In this document: one piece after another, positions 56,352 through 64,000 of the stretch
Position numbering within the stretch: position 1 is the stretch's first letter
Layout of the letters: the number at the start of each line of letters is the position of its first letter
Source: Tardiphaga robiniae
GTDB taxonomy: Bacteria; Pseudomonadota; Alphaproteobacteria; Rhizobiales; Xanthobacteraceae
Direction of reading: 5' to 3'
DNA: 64,000 nucleotides
NCBI RefSeq assembly: GCF_001618955.1
Contig: NZ_LVYV01000034.1
Span: 248,001 to 312,000 of the forward strand
Notes under the pieces: generated by a model
Told to the model about the DNA's origin: nothing
The model's database searches: none
Seen by the model: only the letters and a program-made list of their open reading frames with translations
Program-made: the position numbers and the translations under genes

Positions 56352-57191
56352 GTGATCAAATCCCTTCGCTTCCGCGCCGCCGTCGTCTCCATCGCGATCT
56401 TCCTCGCTTTCATCGGCGTGTGGCACCTCGCCACGCGCCAGACGGCGAGTGTCGGCACCATGTCGCCCGAATACGCAAAACTGATGGGGCTCACGGCGAC
56501 CTCAGGCAAATCGGCGATGCCGGGGCCGCTCGATGTCGGCGCCAAACTCTGGGAGCACCTGAAGCGGCCGTTCTATGACAACGGGCCGAACGACAAGGGC
56601 CTCGGCATTCAGCTCGGCTATTCGATCGGCCGCGTCGGGCTGGGCTATCTCATCGCCGTCATCGTCGCGATCCCGCTCGGCTTTTTGATCGGCATGTCGC
56701 CGCTGATGAACAAGGCGCTCGATCCCTTCATCCAGGTGCTGAAGCCGATCTCGCCGCTCGCCTGGATGCCGCTGGCGCTCTACACCATCAAGGACTCCTC
56801 GCTGTCGGCGATCTTCGTGATCTTCATCTGTTCGGTGTGGCCGATGCTGCTCAACACGGCGTTCGGCGTCGCTGCCGTGCGCAAGGAGTGGATCAATGTC
56901 GCGCGCACGCTGGAAGTCGGCACCTTCCGCCGCGCCTTCACCGTGATCCTGCCGGCTGCCGCGCCAACGATTCTCACCGGCATGCGGATTTCCATCGGCA
57001 TCGCGTGGCTCGTCATCGTCGCGGCTGAAATGTTGGTTGGCGGAACGGGGATCGGTTACTTCGTCTGGAACGAATGGAATAATTTATCGATCACAAATGT
57101 GATTATCGCGATCCTGATGATCGGCGTGGTCGGCATGTTGCTGGATCAGATATTGGCACGCTTCACCCGCATGGTCACGTTTCCGGAGTGA
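56352..57191 (+). CDS. cynB: ABC transporter permease (cyanate/nitrate type)
   Basis: A 279-residue inner-membrane permease of the NrtB/SsuC type with about six helices (AVVSIAIFLAFIGVWHL near the start, then VGLGYLIAVIVAIPLGFLIG and others). The cytoplasmic coupling loop that binds the ATPase is visible in NVARTLEVGTFRRAFTVILPAAAPTILTGMRI. A longer frame from 56196 consists of translated repeat sequence, so the GTG at 56352 is chosen; the ribosome site GGAGAAGG is the 3' arm of the repeat element. It takes cyanate or a related anion into the cytoplasm with CynA and CynD. Gene symbol inferred from context. Confidence 0.85.
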   Translation: MIKSLRFRAAVVSIAIFLAFIGVWHLATRQTASVGTMSPEYAKLMGLTATSGKSAMPGPLDVGAKLWEHLKRPFYDNGPNDKGLGIQLGYSIGRVGLGYLIAVIVAIPLGFLIGMSPLMNKALDPFIQVLKPISPLAWMPLALYTIKDSSLSAIFVIFICSVWPMLLNTAFGVAAVRKEWINVARTLEVGTFRRAFTVILPAAAPTILTGMRISIGIAWLVIVAAEMLVGGTGIGYFVWNEWNNLSITNVIIAILMIGVVGMLLDQILARFTRMVTFPE

Positions 57192-57232
57192 TGCGATGCG
57201 ATTTGTAACAAACATGAATGCGACCTCTTCAC

Positions 57233-57370
57233 CTCGCCCCCGCTTGCGGGGAGAGGTCGACTGTAACGCGCGCAGCGCGTGCAAGTCGGGTGAGGGGGAC
57301 TATCCATTCGCTCCGAGCCTGCGGAGGCTCCCCCTCATCCCGACCTTCTCCCCGCAAGCGGGGAGAAGGA
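57233..57370. repeat. REP-like element between cynB and cynD (copy 3)
   Basis: Same composite as copy 2: CCCCCGC-TT-GCGGGGAGAGGTCGACTG, a short central stem and terminal TTCTCCCCGC-AA-GCGGGGAGAA (57346-57369). It lies 25 bases before the ATPase start, so each junction of the transporter genes carries one element. Confidence 0.85.
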
Positions 57371-57395
57371 GTGGCGCGTCGCTGAAAGTATCGTC

Positions 57396-58286
57396 ATGAC
57401 CACCAAATTCATTTCCATCGAGGGCATCGCCAAGCGCTATCCGGCGTCGCAAGGCCCCGGCGCGACCACGATCTTCGAGGATCTCTGGCTGTCGATGCCC
57501 TCAGGCGAGTTCGGCTGCATCATCGGTCATTCCGGCTGCGGCAAGACCACGGTGCTGAACATCCTGGCCGGGCTGGATGAGCCCTCCGAAGGCACCGTGA
57601 TCGTCGATGGCCAGGCGATCGCCGGCACGAGCCTCGACCGCGCGGTGATCTTCCAGAGCCACGCGCTGCTGCCGTGGCTGACGGTCATGGGCAACATCGC
57701 CTACGCGGTGTCGTCGAAATGGCGCAAGTGGGACAAAACAAAAGTCCGCGCCCATGCGCAGACCTATATCGACAAGGTCGGCCTCACCGGCTCAGAGCAC
57801 AAGCGGCCGTCGGAACTGTCCGGCGGCATGAAGCAGCGCGTCGGCATCGCGCGCGCGCTGTCGATCACGCCGAAAATCATGCTGATGGACGAGCCTTTTT
57901 CGGCGCTCGACGCGCTGACACGCGGGACGCTGCAGGACGAGGTGCGGCGCGTGACGCTGGAGACCGGCCAGACCACCTTCATGATCACCCATGACGTCGA
58001 CGAGGCGATGTATCTCGCCGACAAGATCTTCCTGATGACCAACGGCCCCGGCGCCGTGCTGGCGGAGATCGTCGAGAACCCGCTGCCGCGGGATCGCTCG
58101 CGCATCGATCTGCACAAGCACCCGCATTATTACGCGCTGCGCAATCACATCATCGATTTCCTGGTGACGCGCAGCAAGACCTTCACCGCCACCACGCCGC
58201 ACCACGACCCGCGCCATGTGCCGGTGATCAGGCCAGCATTCACCGAGGCGCCAACGATGCCGTCTCTTCACAGCGCGACGCGCTAG
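57396..58286 (+). CDS. cynD: ABC transporter ATP-binding protein (cyanate/nitrate type)
   Basis: A 296-residue NrtD/SsuB-type ATPase. Walker A is [14 protein letters not shown], the Q-loop is [16 protein letters not shown], the signature is [15 protein letters not shown] and Walker B is [16 protein letters not shown]; the switch histidine is in [15 protein letters not shown]. It powers uptake with CynA and CynB. The last 40 residues form a proline-containing extension without known motifs. The start ATG at 57396 follows a repeat element; no strong ribosome site is visible. It is 39 bases before cynS. Gene symbol inferred from context. Confidence 0.88.
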   Translation: MTTKFISIEGIAKRYPASQGPGATTIFEDLWLSMPSGEFGCIIGHSGCGKTTVLNILAGLDEPSEGTVIVDGQAIAGTSLDRAVIFQSHALLPWLTVMGNIAYAVSSKWRKWDKTKVRAHAQTYIDKVGLTGSEHKRPSELSGGMKQRVGIARALSITPKIMLMDEPFSALDALTRGTLQDEVRRVTLETGQTTFMITHDVDEAMYLADKIFLMTNGPGAVLAEIVENPLPRDRSRIDLHKHPHYYALRNHIIDFLVTRSKTFTATTPHHDPRHVPVIRPAFTEAPTMPSLHSATR

Positions 58287-58325
58287 CCGCGTCAACCGAA
58301 GCCTCACGACCAAGGAGAAACGACC

Positions 58326-58814
58326 ATGCTGCGATCCGACCTCACCGAAAAGCTGCTCGACATCAAGCGCGAGAAGGAATGGACCTGGAAATATATCTGC
58401 GAGCAGATCGGCGGTTATTCCGAAGTGCTGATTGTCGGCGCCATTCTCGGCAACATGAAGCTGACCAAGCCGCAGGCGGCCAATGCCGGCGAGCTGTTCG
58501 GCCTCTCGAAGAGCGAGACCGCGATGCTCAACGAGATCCCGATGCGCGCCGAAAACGTGCAGATGCCGCCGCAGGATCCGCTGATCTATCGCTTCTACGA
58601 GATGGTGATGGTCAACGGCCCGGCCTGGAAGGCGCTGATCGAGGAGGAATTCGGCGACGGCATCATGTCGGCGATCGATTTCGACATGGTGATGCAGCGC
58701 ATCAGTAACCTCAAGGGCGACCGCGTCCAGATCACGATGTCCGGCAAGTTCCTGCCGTACAAGTATTACGGCGCGACGGGCAATGTGCCGGAATATGGCT
58801 TCAAGGAGGGGTAG
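58326..58814 (+). CDS. cynS: Cyanase (cyanate lyase)
   Basis: A 162-residue cyanase that converts cyanate and bicarbonate to ammonia and two CO2. The N-terminal helical domain (LTEKLLDIKREKEWTWKYICEQIGG) is followed by the catalytic domain. The active-site Arg and Glu are in PLIYRFYEMVMVNGP and the Ser in GDGIMSAIDF, as in the E. coli enzyme. GGAG lies nine bases before the ATG. It is the last gene of the cyn run; no cynT carbonic anhydrase is seen nearby. A fragment with the same last 32 codons is found at 60574-60681. Confidence 0.97.
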   Translation: MLRSDLTEKLLDIKREKEWTWKYICEQIGGYSEVLIVGAILGNMKLTKPQAANAGELFGLSKSETAMLNEIPMRAENVQMPPQDPLIYRFYEMVMVNGPAWKALIEEEFGDGIMSAIDFDMVMQRISNLKGDRVQITMSGKFLPYKYYGATGNVPEYGFKEG

Positions 58815-59321
58815 GGGCTGATCCCTCATGGAGAGGAGCGCGCTTTCACGCGGAGCGCTTGCTCTCTCCCGCGCGCGTCTCGAACCATGATGCGACACAC
58901 GCCTCATCTTTCGAGGCGCGGCGAAGACGTCGCTCCTCAAGCCTGAATGCAATTGCGTTCAGGCGAGGATGAGACACTGTCGCTTGCGTTTCCCCTTCAC
59001 CTGCATAACCGCCAGCGCCATCGCTCACTGCGGCCGGCCGCTTCGTGTTCACGCTCACGCAGGCCCTTCCTTGGCGAGTGTCCGTGCAACGGAGGGCACC
59101 GCCTTCATATGCGGGTCATGCAACAGGTGTTGGATGGCTGCGTCCGCCCCGTCCAAGCTTGGCCGCTCGACGTGCCTCAACCTTGGGCAGTAGAATGGTT
59201 CGACACTACTTGACATAAAGCCGGTCGCGGGATTGGCTTGTTGAGCCCCTCCATGGGCGATGATCTGCACGAATTGGACTGCGCTTTCCGATACTGCATC
59301 TTCACCCAGGAGAGGACGAGA
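58815..59321. other. Repeat-rich intergenic region after cynS
   Basis: About 500 bases without a credible gene. It contains several hairpins, including GCCTGAATGC-AATT-GCGTTCAGGC at 58941-58964 and GAGGAGCGCGCTTTCACGCG near 58840, in the style of the other REP-like elements. The rest, from about 58990, is GC-rich sequence without recognised features. Confidence 0.5.
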
Positions 59322-60554
59322 ATGAGCGATCCAGCCGTCGACACGACGCCATCCCCGCAGCAAATCGTTCAGGCCGCGGCGCAGATCTATCTGGATTTCA
59401 GTCAGGCGCCGGGCTGCTGCATCGCGGTCTATGACCATGACGCGTTCGGCTCCACGGGCTATGTCTATCCGCTCGGCATGTCGGCGCTTCCCGGCTCCAC
59501 GCCGCCGCCGTTCAGCGTCACCACCGACACGGTGTTCGAGATCGGCTCGGTCACCAAGGTGTTCACCAGCACCCTGCTCGCGCAGGCGCTGATGATGACG
59601 AAGGGCGGCCCGAGCATCACCGATCCCGTCGGCAAATGGCTGAACTACGATCACACTTACGGCCCGGGCCAGATCGGATCGCCGACGCTCTACGCCCTCA
59701 CGCTCCAGGATCTGGTCACGCATACGTCCGGCATGTTCGACCAGCCGCAGGACCTCGACATCCCCTACAGCAAGCAGCTTTTCGCTGACGGACAGCCGGA
59801 TCCGAAGCTGGTCAATTGGTGGAACATTTATCCGCCACCGCCACCAGCGCCGCAACCGCCGCCGCCGGGCTGCTGGCAATATTCGAATATCGGCTTCGTG
59901 ACCCTCGGCTTTGCCGTCACGCAGATGTTCTCGCCGGATCGGGGCGTCAACTACAACACGATATTGGCCAAATATATCACCGGTCCGCTCGGCATGACGC
60001 AGACCGGCGCCACCATCCAGCCGTCGTGGAAGGTCGCGCAGGGCTGCATCGGGAACTGGATCCAGTTCCCCAACCCGCCCGGTCTGATCGTGTTCGAGAA
60101 CAACAAGCCGACGGGCGGCACGGCCTTTGACCTCAAGACCACCGGCGACGACATGCTGCGCTTCCTCGCCGCGCAGGCCGAGGCGCCGAACGGTCCGCTC
60201 GGCAAGGTGATCCAGTCCACCCAGATGCAACAGAGCAAGTATCCGCTGTGCGAGAGCAACAGCCACACTCCCCGCGTGCCGATGGGGCTCGGCTGGCAGA
60301 TGAGCTATACCCAGAGCGGCCATGCCGTCTACATGAAGAACGGGGCGACGAGCCTCGGCGGATTCGAGGCGATCGTGATCGTCGTGCCGGACTTCCAGTG
60401 CGGAGTGGCGGTGCTGAGCAATCAGTATCTGGACGCCTCGGCTCCGCATCCATCGCAGGCCGATCTCGGCGGCGTCGCGCGCAACATCATCGCGCACCTT
60501 CATCCGGGCTTCGGACCGGACGTACCGCTGCCGGAGCGCGATGTCTCCGAGTGA
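59322..60554 (+). CDS. Serine hydrolase, beta-lactamase/class C family
   Basis: A 410-residue protein of the beta-lactamase-related serine hydrolase family. The catalytic SxxK is SVTK in FEIGSVTKVFTSTLLAQ (about residue 75), the YxN is YSN in CWQYSNIGFVTLGFA, and KNGATSLGGFEAIV fits the third motif region. Unlike true beta-lactamases it has no signal peptide, and a proline run (PPPPPAPQPPPPG) precedes the YSN motif. An esterase or peptidase is more likely than an antibiotic resistance enzyme. The ATG at 59322 follows AGGAGAGGA. It lies between cynS and a duplicated cynS 3' fragment. Confidence 0.8.
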   Translation: MSDPAVDTTPSPQQIVQAAAQIYLDFSQAPGCCIAVYDHDAFGSTGYVYPLGMSALPGSTPPPFSVTTDTVFEIGSVTKVFTSTLLAQALMMTKGGPSITDPVGKWLNYDHTYGPGQIGSPTLYALTLQDLVTHTSGMFDQPQDLDIPYSKQLFADGQPDPKLVNWWNIYPPPPPAPQPPPPGCWQYSNIGFVTLGFAVTQMFSPDRGVNYNTILAKYITGPLGMTQTGATIQPSWKVAQGCIGNWIQFPNPPGLIVFENNKPTGGTAFDLKTTGDDMLRFLAAQAEAPNGPLGKVIQSTQMQQSKYPLCESNSHTPRVPMGLGWQMSYTQSGHAVYMKNGATSLGGFEAIVIVVPDFQCGVAVLSNQYLDASAPHPSQADLGGVARNIIAHLHPGFGPDVPLPERDVSE

Positions 60555-60573
60555 CCGCGGGGACGTGCGGGAC

Positions 60574-60681
60574 ATGCGTCCGGGCCACCGCGTCCAGATC
60601 ACGATGTCCGGCAAATTCCTGCCATACAAGTATTACGGGGCGAGCGGGAACGTGCCGGAATATGGGTTCAAGGAAGACTGA
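60574..60681 (+). pseudogene. Duplicated 3' fragment of cynS
   Basis: From 60588 the sequence repeats the last codons of cynS (58721-58808) at about 90% identity by eye: HRVQITMSGKFLPYKYYGAS then GNVPEYGFKE and a stop. It lacks the active-site part, so it cannot be functional. An in-frame ATG at 60574 is incidental. The serine hydrolase gene lies between the intact gene and the fragment. Confidence 0.88.
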
Positions 60682-60802
60682 CGAGCCCGGCGATCGTTCG
60701 CGCTAGGTTTGCCGGATGCGGGCATCCTCCGTCCGGCAATGACTGCGCGGCACGCGTCCGGGTGCGAAAGACGAAGGGCGCTGCGCGGCAGGGCGCAGCC
60801 TC

Positions 60803-62461
60803 TCACCTTTGCGATGTGGTGGTTGGTCCCAGCAGCTCGGCGATATGTTCCGGCGTGAGAAACGTCGTTGCGGGGACAAGACGTGCAGACTGGTACTTGC
60901 CAATAGCGTCGCGGGTGCCACGGCCGACCTTGCCGTCGATTTTCTTCGTGTAGAAACCGCGCGCGGCGAGGGCCTGCTGGATCTTCCGCCAGCCTTCAAG
61001 GTCGAGATCCTTCTCCGTTAAGATCGGCTGTTTCGGGCCAGTGTCGGGAGGGATGAGCCCGATGCGTTTCTCGAGATCCTTCACGCGGCGCTCGCTCTCG
61101 TCGAGCCGATCGCTAGCGCGGCCGGCATCGCCGAGAATTTTTTGTACCCTTGCGTCGTTCAGTCCGGCCCTGTCGATGCGAACGGTAAGTGCGTCTATGC
61201 CGCGCTCGACACTTCCCAGTTTGCCTTCGTTCTCATAGGTCTTGTCGATCTGAGGCTTGAGCCTTGAATCGACGTCGCGCAACAAGTCCTGAACCCGCTT
61301 GTCAGCGCCTTCCGCCGCCTGCTGGTTTGCGGTGATCCTGCGAAGGATGTCATCGGCCGATTGTCTAGCTTTGCCGATCGCATCCGTATGCGTTTTCGCC
61401 TCGTCGACTTTCTGGGTCAGTCCGGCCAACTCCCTGATAGCCGGGCCGGCGCCGGCGATCACCTTCTCATCCTCGCGAACCTTGTCGAGCAGGTTATCGA
61501 CATCGCGGCGAAGCTGTTCGGCACGCGTGCGCAAGGGCTGCAGGTTATCGTCCTGGACTTTCCGGAGGTCGGCCTCCAGTTTCTGTTCCAGTCCTGCGAA
61601 ATTCTTCCGGATGGATTGGAAGACGCGATTGACCGCCTCCTCCTTGATCGTCTCCGACCGATTCATGAGATCGTTGATCTGAGTGTTTGCTTCCTTGAGT
61701 CTCTGATTGATATCGGTGCGCTGCCTGTCGATATTCCCGAACAGGTCCTCGCTTTTGGTCTTGATACCCTCTCGCACCGTTTTCGCACTTTGCTCGATAT
61801 CTGCTTTTTCCCTGTTGCCCGTGTCCTCGATACTTTTCCGGAACTGTATCGACTGGCCGCCGATCAGGAGCGTCCCACCGGCTGCGAACAGGACAGCAAA
61901 GACCAGCACAGCGTAGACGAGTTTGACGGGCCAGGAGTTGTAGAGCTTCTCTGTCGTCTTCCAGAGCAGCGCGCTGTCGTCCGGCGGCAACGGCCTTGGC
62001 GTGTCGGGGCCATCGTCCGGCGGATATGGTGGCAAGTTAGCGGCATGGGCCGGCTGCGCTGCCACGGGTCTCATCCGGCCGGCGAGCACCGCGCGGTGAA
62101 GTTCGAGCAGGGGGGCGAGATTCCGTAGCACCGACGCGATCTCGTCGTCATCGCTCTGGCCCAGCAAGATCCTCGCGATCAGGTCATCGAGTGCCCTGAA
62201 ACTGCCGTCCTCGCGGCTGAGCAAATGATGCTTTGCGATGAAGGCCCCGAGGGCCCGGATCTGCTCGGACCGAAGCAGCAATTCTGTGGTCCGCTCCTTG
62301 CTCCCGGACGGATCATCATCGCTTGCTGTCGTGTCCGGATCTTTTAGGCGGGCGGTGCTGCGGTGCAGATGGTCCAGCATCTCAAGCGCGACGTCGTAGG
62401 CGCGCGCACGCGGCGTGAGAAGGCCAAAATAAGCCAGCAACGCGTTCAGATAGGCCAGCAT
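60803..62461 (-). CDS. Membrane-anchored coiled-coil protein with peptidoglycan-binding domain
   Basis: A 552-residue protein of unknown function. Residues 1-145 are helical and probably cytosolic (PMLAYLNALLAYFGLLTPRA region); a Pro/Asp-rich linker precedes one transmembrane helix (VKLVYAVLVFAVLFAAGG, about residues 180-205). Next comes a 270-residue coiled coil, rich in Glu, Lys, Arg and Gln. The C-terminus has a PG_binding_1-like domain (EGWRKIQQALAARGFYTKKI then DGKVGRGTRDAIGKYQ). The layout suggests a spacer between inner membrane and cell wall. The ATG at 62461 has GGGGAG upstream. Confidence 0.75.
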   Translation of the reverse strand: MLAYLNALLAYFGLLTPRARAYDVALEMLDHLHRSTARLKDPDTTASDDDPSGSKERTTELLLRSEQIRALGAFIAKHHLLSREDGSFRALDDLIARILLGQSDDDEIASVLRNLAPLLELHRAVLAGRMRPVAAQPAHAANLPPYPPDDGPDTPRPLPPDDSALLWKTTEKLYNSWPVKLVYAVLVFAVLFAAGGTLLIGGQSIQFRKSIEDTGNREKADIEQSAKTVREGIKTKSEDLFGNIDRQRTDINQRLKEANTQINDLMNRSETIKEEAVNRVFQSIRKNFAGLEQKLEADLRKVQDDNLQPLRTRAEQLRRDVDNLLDKVREDEKVIAGAGPAIRELAGLTQKVDEAKTHTDAIGKARQSADDILRRITANQQAAEGADKRVQDLLRDVDSRLKPQIDKTYENEGKLGSVERGIDALTVRIDRAGLNDARVQKILGDAGRASDRLDESERRVKDLEKRIGLIPPDTGPKQPILTEKDLDLEGWRKIQQALAARGFYTKKIDGKVGRGTRDAIGKYQSARLVPATTFLTPEHIAELLGPTTTSQR

Positions 62462-62648
62462 CGGGAGGTCTCCCCTGATGGCGAGCACGACGTCAGCGCA
62501 TCCTCGGCCCATGCCCTATGGCGTTTATGCAACCACAAGATGTTTATAGGGGCGAGTCCTATATTTGTGCAGAGACGTGGTTGAATATCCAGCTTCCCCC
62601 AGCAAGACCGATCAAGACGCTCCCATCGCGTCATGCGATACCCGCCGC

Positions 62649-63527
62649 ATGAACCAGCCCATGCCGCACCGCGCGCCTGATCTCCCCGCCGTCCTCGCCT
62701 GGATCGAGCAGCATCTCGACGATCCCCTGAACGTCGACGTGATCGCCGCGCGAGCCAACCTCTCGCCCTATCATTTCTCGCGGCTGTTCTCGGCCGCGAT
62801 GGGGCGGGGCGTGATGGCGCATGTGCGCGGGCGCAGGCTGGTGCGCGCGGCGCAGCGGCTGACGGCCGATCCCGATCTACGCCTCGTCGATCTCGCAGCT
62901 GATTGCGGCTTCGACTCGCAGGAGGCGTTCACCCGCGCCTTCGCCCGCGTGTTCGGCGTCGCGCCCGGGCGGTTTCGGCGCGGCTTCAGTGTCACTCCCA
63001 TCGAAGGACAATATCCGATGACCATGCCCGATGACGTCGCCGTCGCTGTCACTCGCTTGCCGGACCTGGTGGCGCTGGACGCCTTCACCGTCGCAGGTCC
63101 TTCGGCGCGGTTCGATGAGGCGAATAAGGCCGAGATTCCGCAACTGTGGTCGAAGCTGATGGGTGTGTTGCCGTTCAAAGGGCAGGCGCCGAGCTGGACC
63201 ACCTATGGCGTGGTCTGGAATGTCGACCGCGCCGAAGGCAGTTTCGATTACATGGCCGGCGTCGGCGTCAATGACGATGCGGCGCTGCCTGCGGGCTTCG
63301 CGGCAAAGCGCATCGCGGCTTCGAGTTATGCTGTGTTTCGCATCGTGCTGAACGGCGGCGCGGTGCATCCGCAGATCAAGCGCGCGATGGCGACCATCTG
63401 GGGCGAGCTGGTGCCGGCCTCCGGGCTCACGGTCGCCGACCGGCCGGATTTCGAGCGTTATGACAGCGAGTTCGCGCCGACCAAAAAAGGCGCGGTGATC
63501 GATTTCTATCTGCCGGTGGAGGTGTGA
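62649..63527 (+). CDS. AraC-family regulator with GyrI-like effector domain
   Basis: A 292-residue transcription factor. Two helix-turn-helix units of the AraC/XylS type occupy residues 10-115 (LSPYHFSRLFSAAMGRGVMAHVRGRRLVRAAQRL and DSQEAFTRAFARVFGVAPGRFR). A GyrI-like small-molecule-binding domain follows (about 130-290, with WTTYGVVWNVDRAEGSFDYMAGVGV), as in Rob/SoxS-type and AraC-GyrI regulators. The ATG at 62649 gives the normal N-terminus; a longer GTG start at 62565 is possible. It may regulate a multidrug or stress gene, but no target is evident. A convergent HTH protein gene lies 12 bases downstream. Confidence 0.88.
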   Translation: MNQPMPHRAPDLPAVLAWIEQHLDDPLNVDVIAARANLSPYHFSRLFSAAMGRGVMAHVRGRRLVRAAQRLTADPDLRLVDLAADCGFDSQEAFTRAFARVFGVAPGRFRRGFSVTPIEGQYPMTMPDDVAVAVTRLPDLVALDAFTVAGPSARFDEANKAEIPQLWSKLMGVLPFKGQAPSWTTYGVVWNVDRAEGSFDYMAGVGVNDDAALPAGFAAKRIAASSYAVFRIVLNGGAVHPQIKRAMATIWGELVPASGLTVADRPDFERYDSEFAPTKKGAVIDFYLPVEV

Positions 63528-63539
63528 GCGGCGGGGCCA

Positions 63540-64000
63540 TCATCTCCGCCTGCTCCCCCTTGGCCGCAGCGCCGGATGATCCCGCTCCGGTGGCGTATGC
63601 GCCGCTTCCAGTAGCGCCATCGCGTCGTCCGGAATTTGTGTCACATCGACGCCGCCGCGGCGCATCTCCTTCAGCGCGGTGCGGATCGCAGCGTCGCGCT
63701 CCATCATCTCGCGGCCGGTGCGCGCGGGCATGTCGATAGGACGGCGCGGGCGCCGGCGGCCCATGGCCTCCAGCCGCGCCATCTTCAGCACCTGCAGCGC
63801 CTGCATCAGACGGTCGATGCCGACATCGGGCTGCGCTTCCAGCTCGCGCACGGCGCGCTCCGCCAGCGCGTGGAGCCGCTCGGCGAGTTTGCGCAGCTTG
63901 AGTTTCTGCGAGGCGCGGGCGGAGGGCACGGTGTCGGTGGCGCGGGGCGCGAAGAGCGGGCGCTTCCAGCCGCCGTCGCGCGTCCAGCGGCAGATCGAGG
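63540..64000 (-). CDS. HTH DNA-binding protein, C-terminal part (paralogue of 51687-52394)
   Basis: The frame is open to the right edge, so the N-terminus lies outside the window. At least 153 residues are visible, ending MALLEAAHTPPERDHPALRP and a basic tail. They match the C-terminal half of the protein at 51687-52394 (DRLMQALQVLKMARLEAMGRRRPRRP, AIRTALKEMRRGGVDVTQIPDDAMALLE) closely. Near the edge the segment RWTRDGGWKRPLFAPRATDT corresponds to the end of the HTH in the paralogue. The function is unknown. Confidence 0.78.
   Translation of the reverse strand, partial: SICRWTRDGGWKRPLFAPRATDTVPSARASQKLKLRKLAERLHALAERAVRELEAQPDVGIDRLMQALQVLKMARLEAMGRRRPRRPIDMPARTGREMMERDAAIRTALKEMRRGGVDVTQIPDDAMALLEAAHTPPERDHPALRPRGSRRR

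Noticed and set aside
54769-58286. Assignment as a nitrate transporter (nrtABD)
   Set aside because: The families overlap, but the linked cyanase gene and lack of nitrate reductase genes favour cyanate.
59322-60554. Beta-lactamase resistance gene
   Set aside because: Only the general serine hydrolase motifs are present; no signal peptide and no class-specific features, so resistance is not supported.

Overview
The window is a high-GC alphaproteobacterial chromosome segment. The protein families point to the Bradyrhizobium/Rhodopseudomonas/Tardiphaga group (Nitrobacteraceae): a 2-methylhopanoid gene set including hpnP, GGAAC-N16-CGTT general-stress (EcfG) promoters, many REP-like palindromes of the Bradyrhizobium type, and a tandem glycine riboswitch ahead of gcvTHP. 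This placement is inference; no rRNA or tRNA gene was seen.

Bases 1-5.9 kb hold an operon of overlapping genes: DUF2126 (cut by the window edge), a fused circularly permuted ATP-grasp/alpha-E protein, a transglutaminase-like protease and a BaiN-type flavoprotein. Bases 5.9-27.2 kb are the hopanoid region. eutB and eutC (ethanolamine ammonia-lyase) are split by hpnP (hopanoid C-2 methylase), which has its own EcfG-type promoter. An RND exporter and two small secreted proteins follow. Then come hpnC-hpnD-hpnE-shc-hpnG, which overlap or nearly abut (FPP to squalene to hopene to side-chain processing), ispH-hpnH on the other strand, hpnN (RND hopanoid transporter), a DUF2147 protein and hpnO (aminotransferase).

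Bases 27-45 kb are mostly core metabolism: GMC oxidoreductase, M20 amidohydrolase, a YciE-like stress protein with an EcfG-type promoter, gcvTHP behind a tandem glycine riboswitch, alaS, a YbaL-type K+/H+ antiporter, an SDR, DUF3455, prolyl oligopeptidase and NADP-isocitrate dehydrogenase. A decayed copy of the prolyl oligopeptidase 3' end lies beside DUF3455.

Bases 45-52.5 kb are an accessory zone: a truncated carbamoyltransferase, a TrmJ-type tRNA methyltransferase fused to a DUF559 nuclease-like domain and preceded by three 21-bp repeats, a PEP-mutase-family enzyme, a HigBA-like toxin-antitoxin pair, and a retron-type operon. The retron operon has a promoter with a palindromic operator, a structured leader, a previously uncalled 59-aa single-helix membrane protein, an XRE regulator, and a reverse transcriptase with NAXXH, YVDD and VTG motifs. 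It is the best candidate here for an undescribed defence system.

Bases 52.5-60.7 kb are a cyanate utilisation unit: a divergent PAS-PAS sigma-54 activator, a textbook sigma-54 promoter, an ABC transporter (cynABD-like) whose genes are separated by long REP-like elements, and cyanase cynS. A serine hydrolase gene and a duplicated 3' fragment of cynS follow. The window ends with a membrane-anchored coiled-coil/peptidoglycan-binding protein, an AraC-GyrI regulator, and a partial paralogue of the helix-turn-helix protein at 51.7-52.4 kb.
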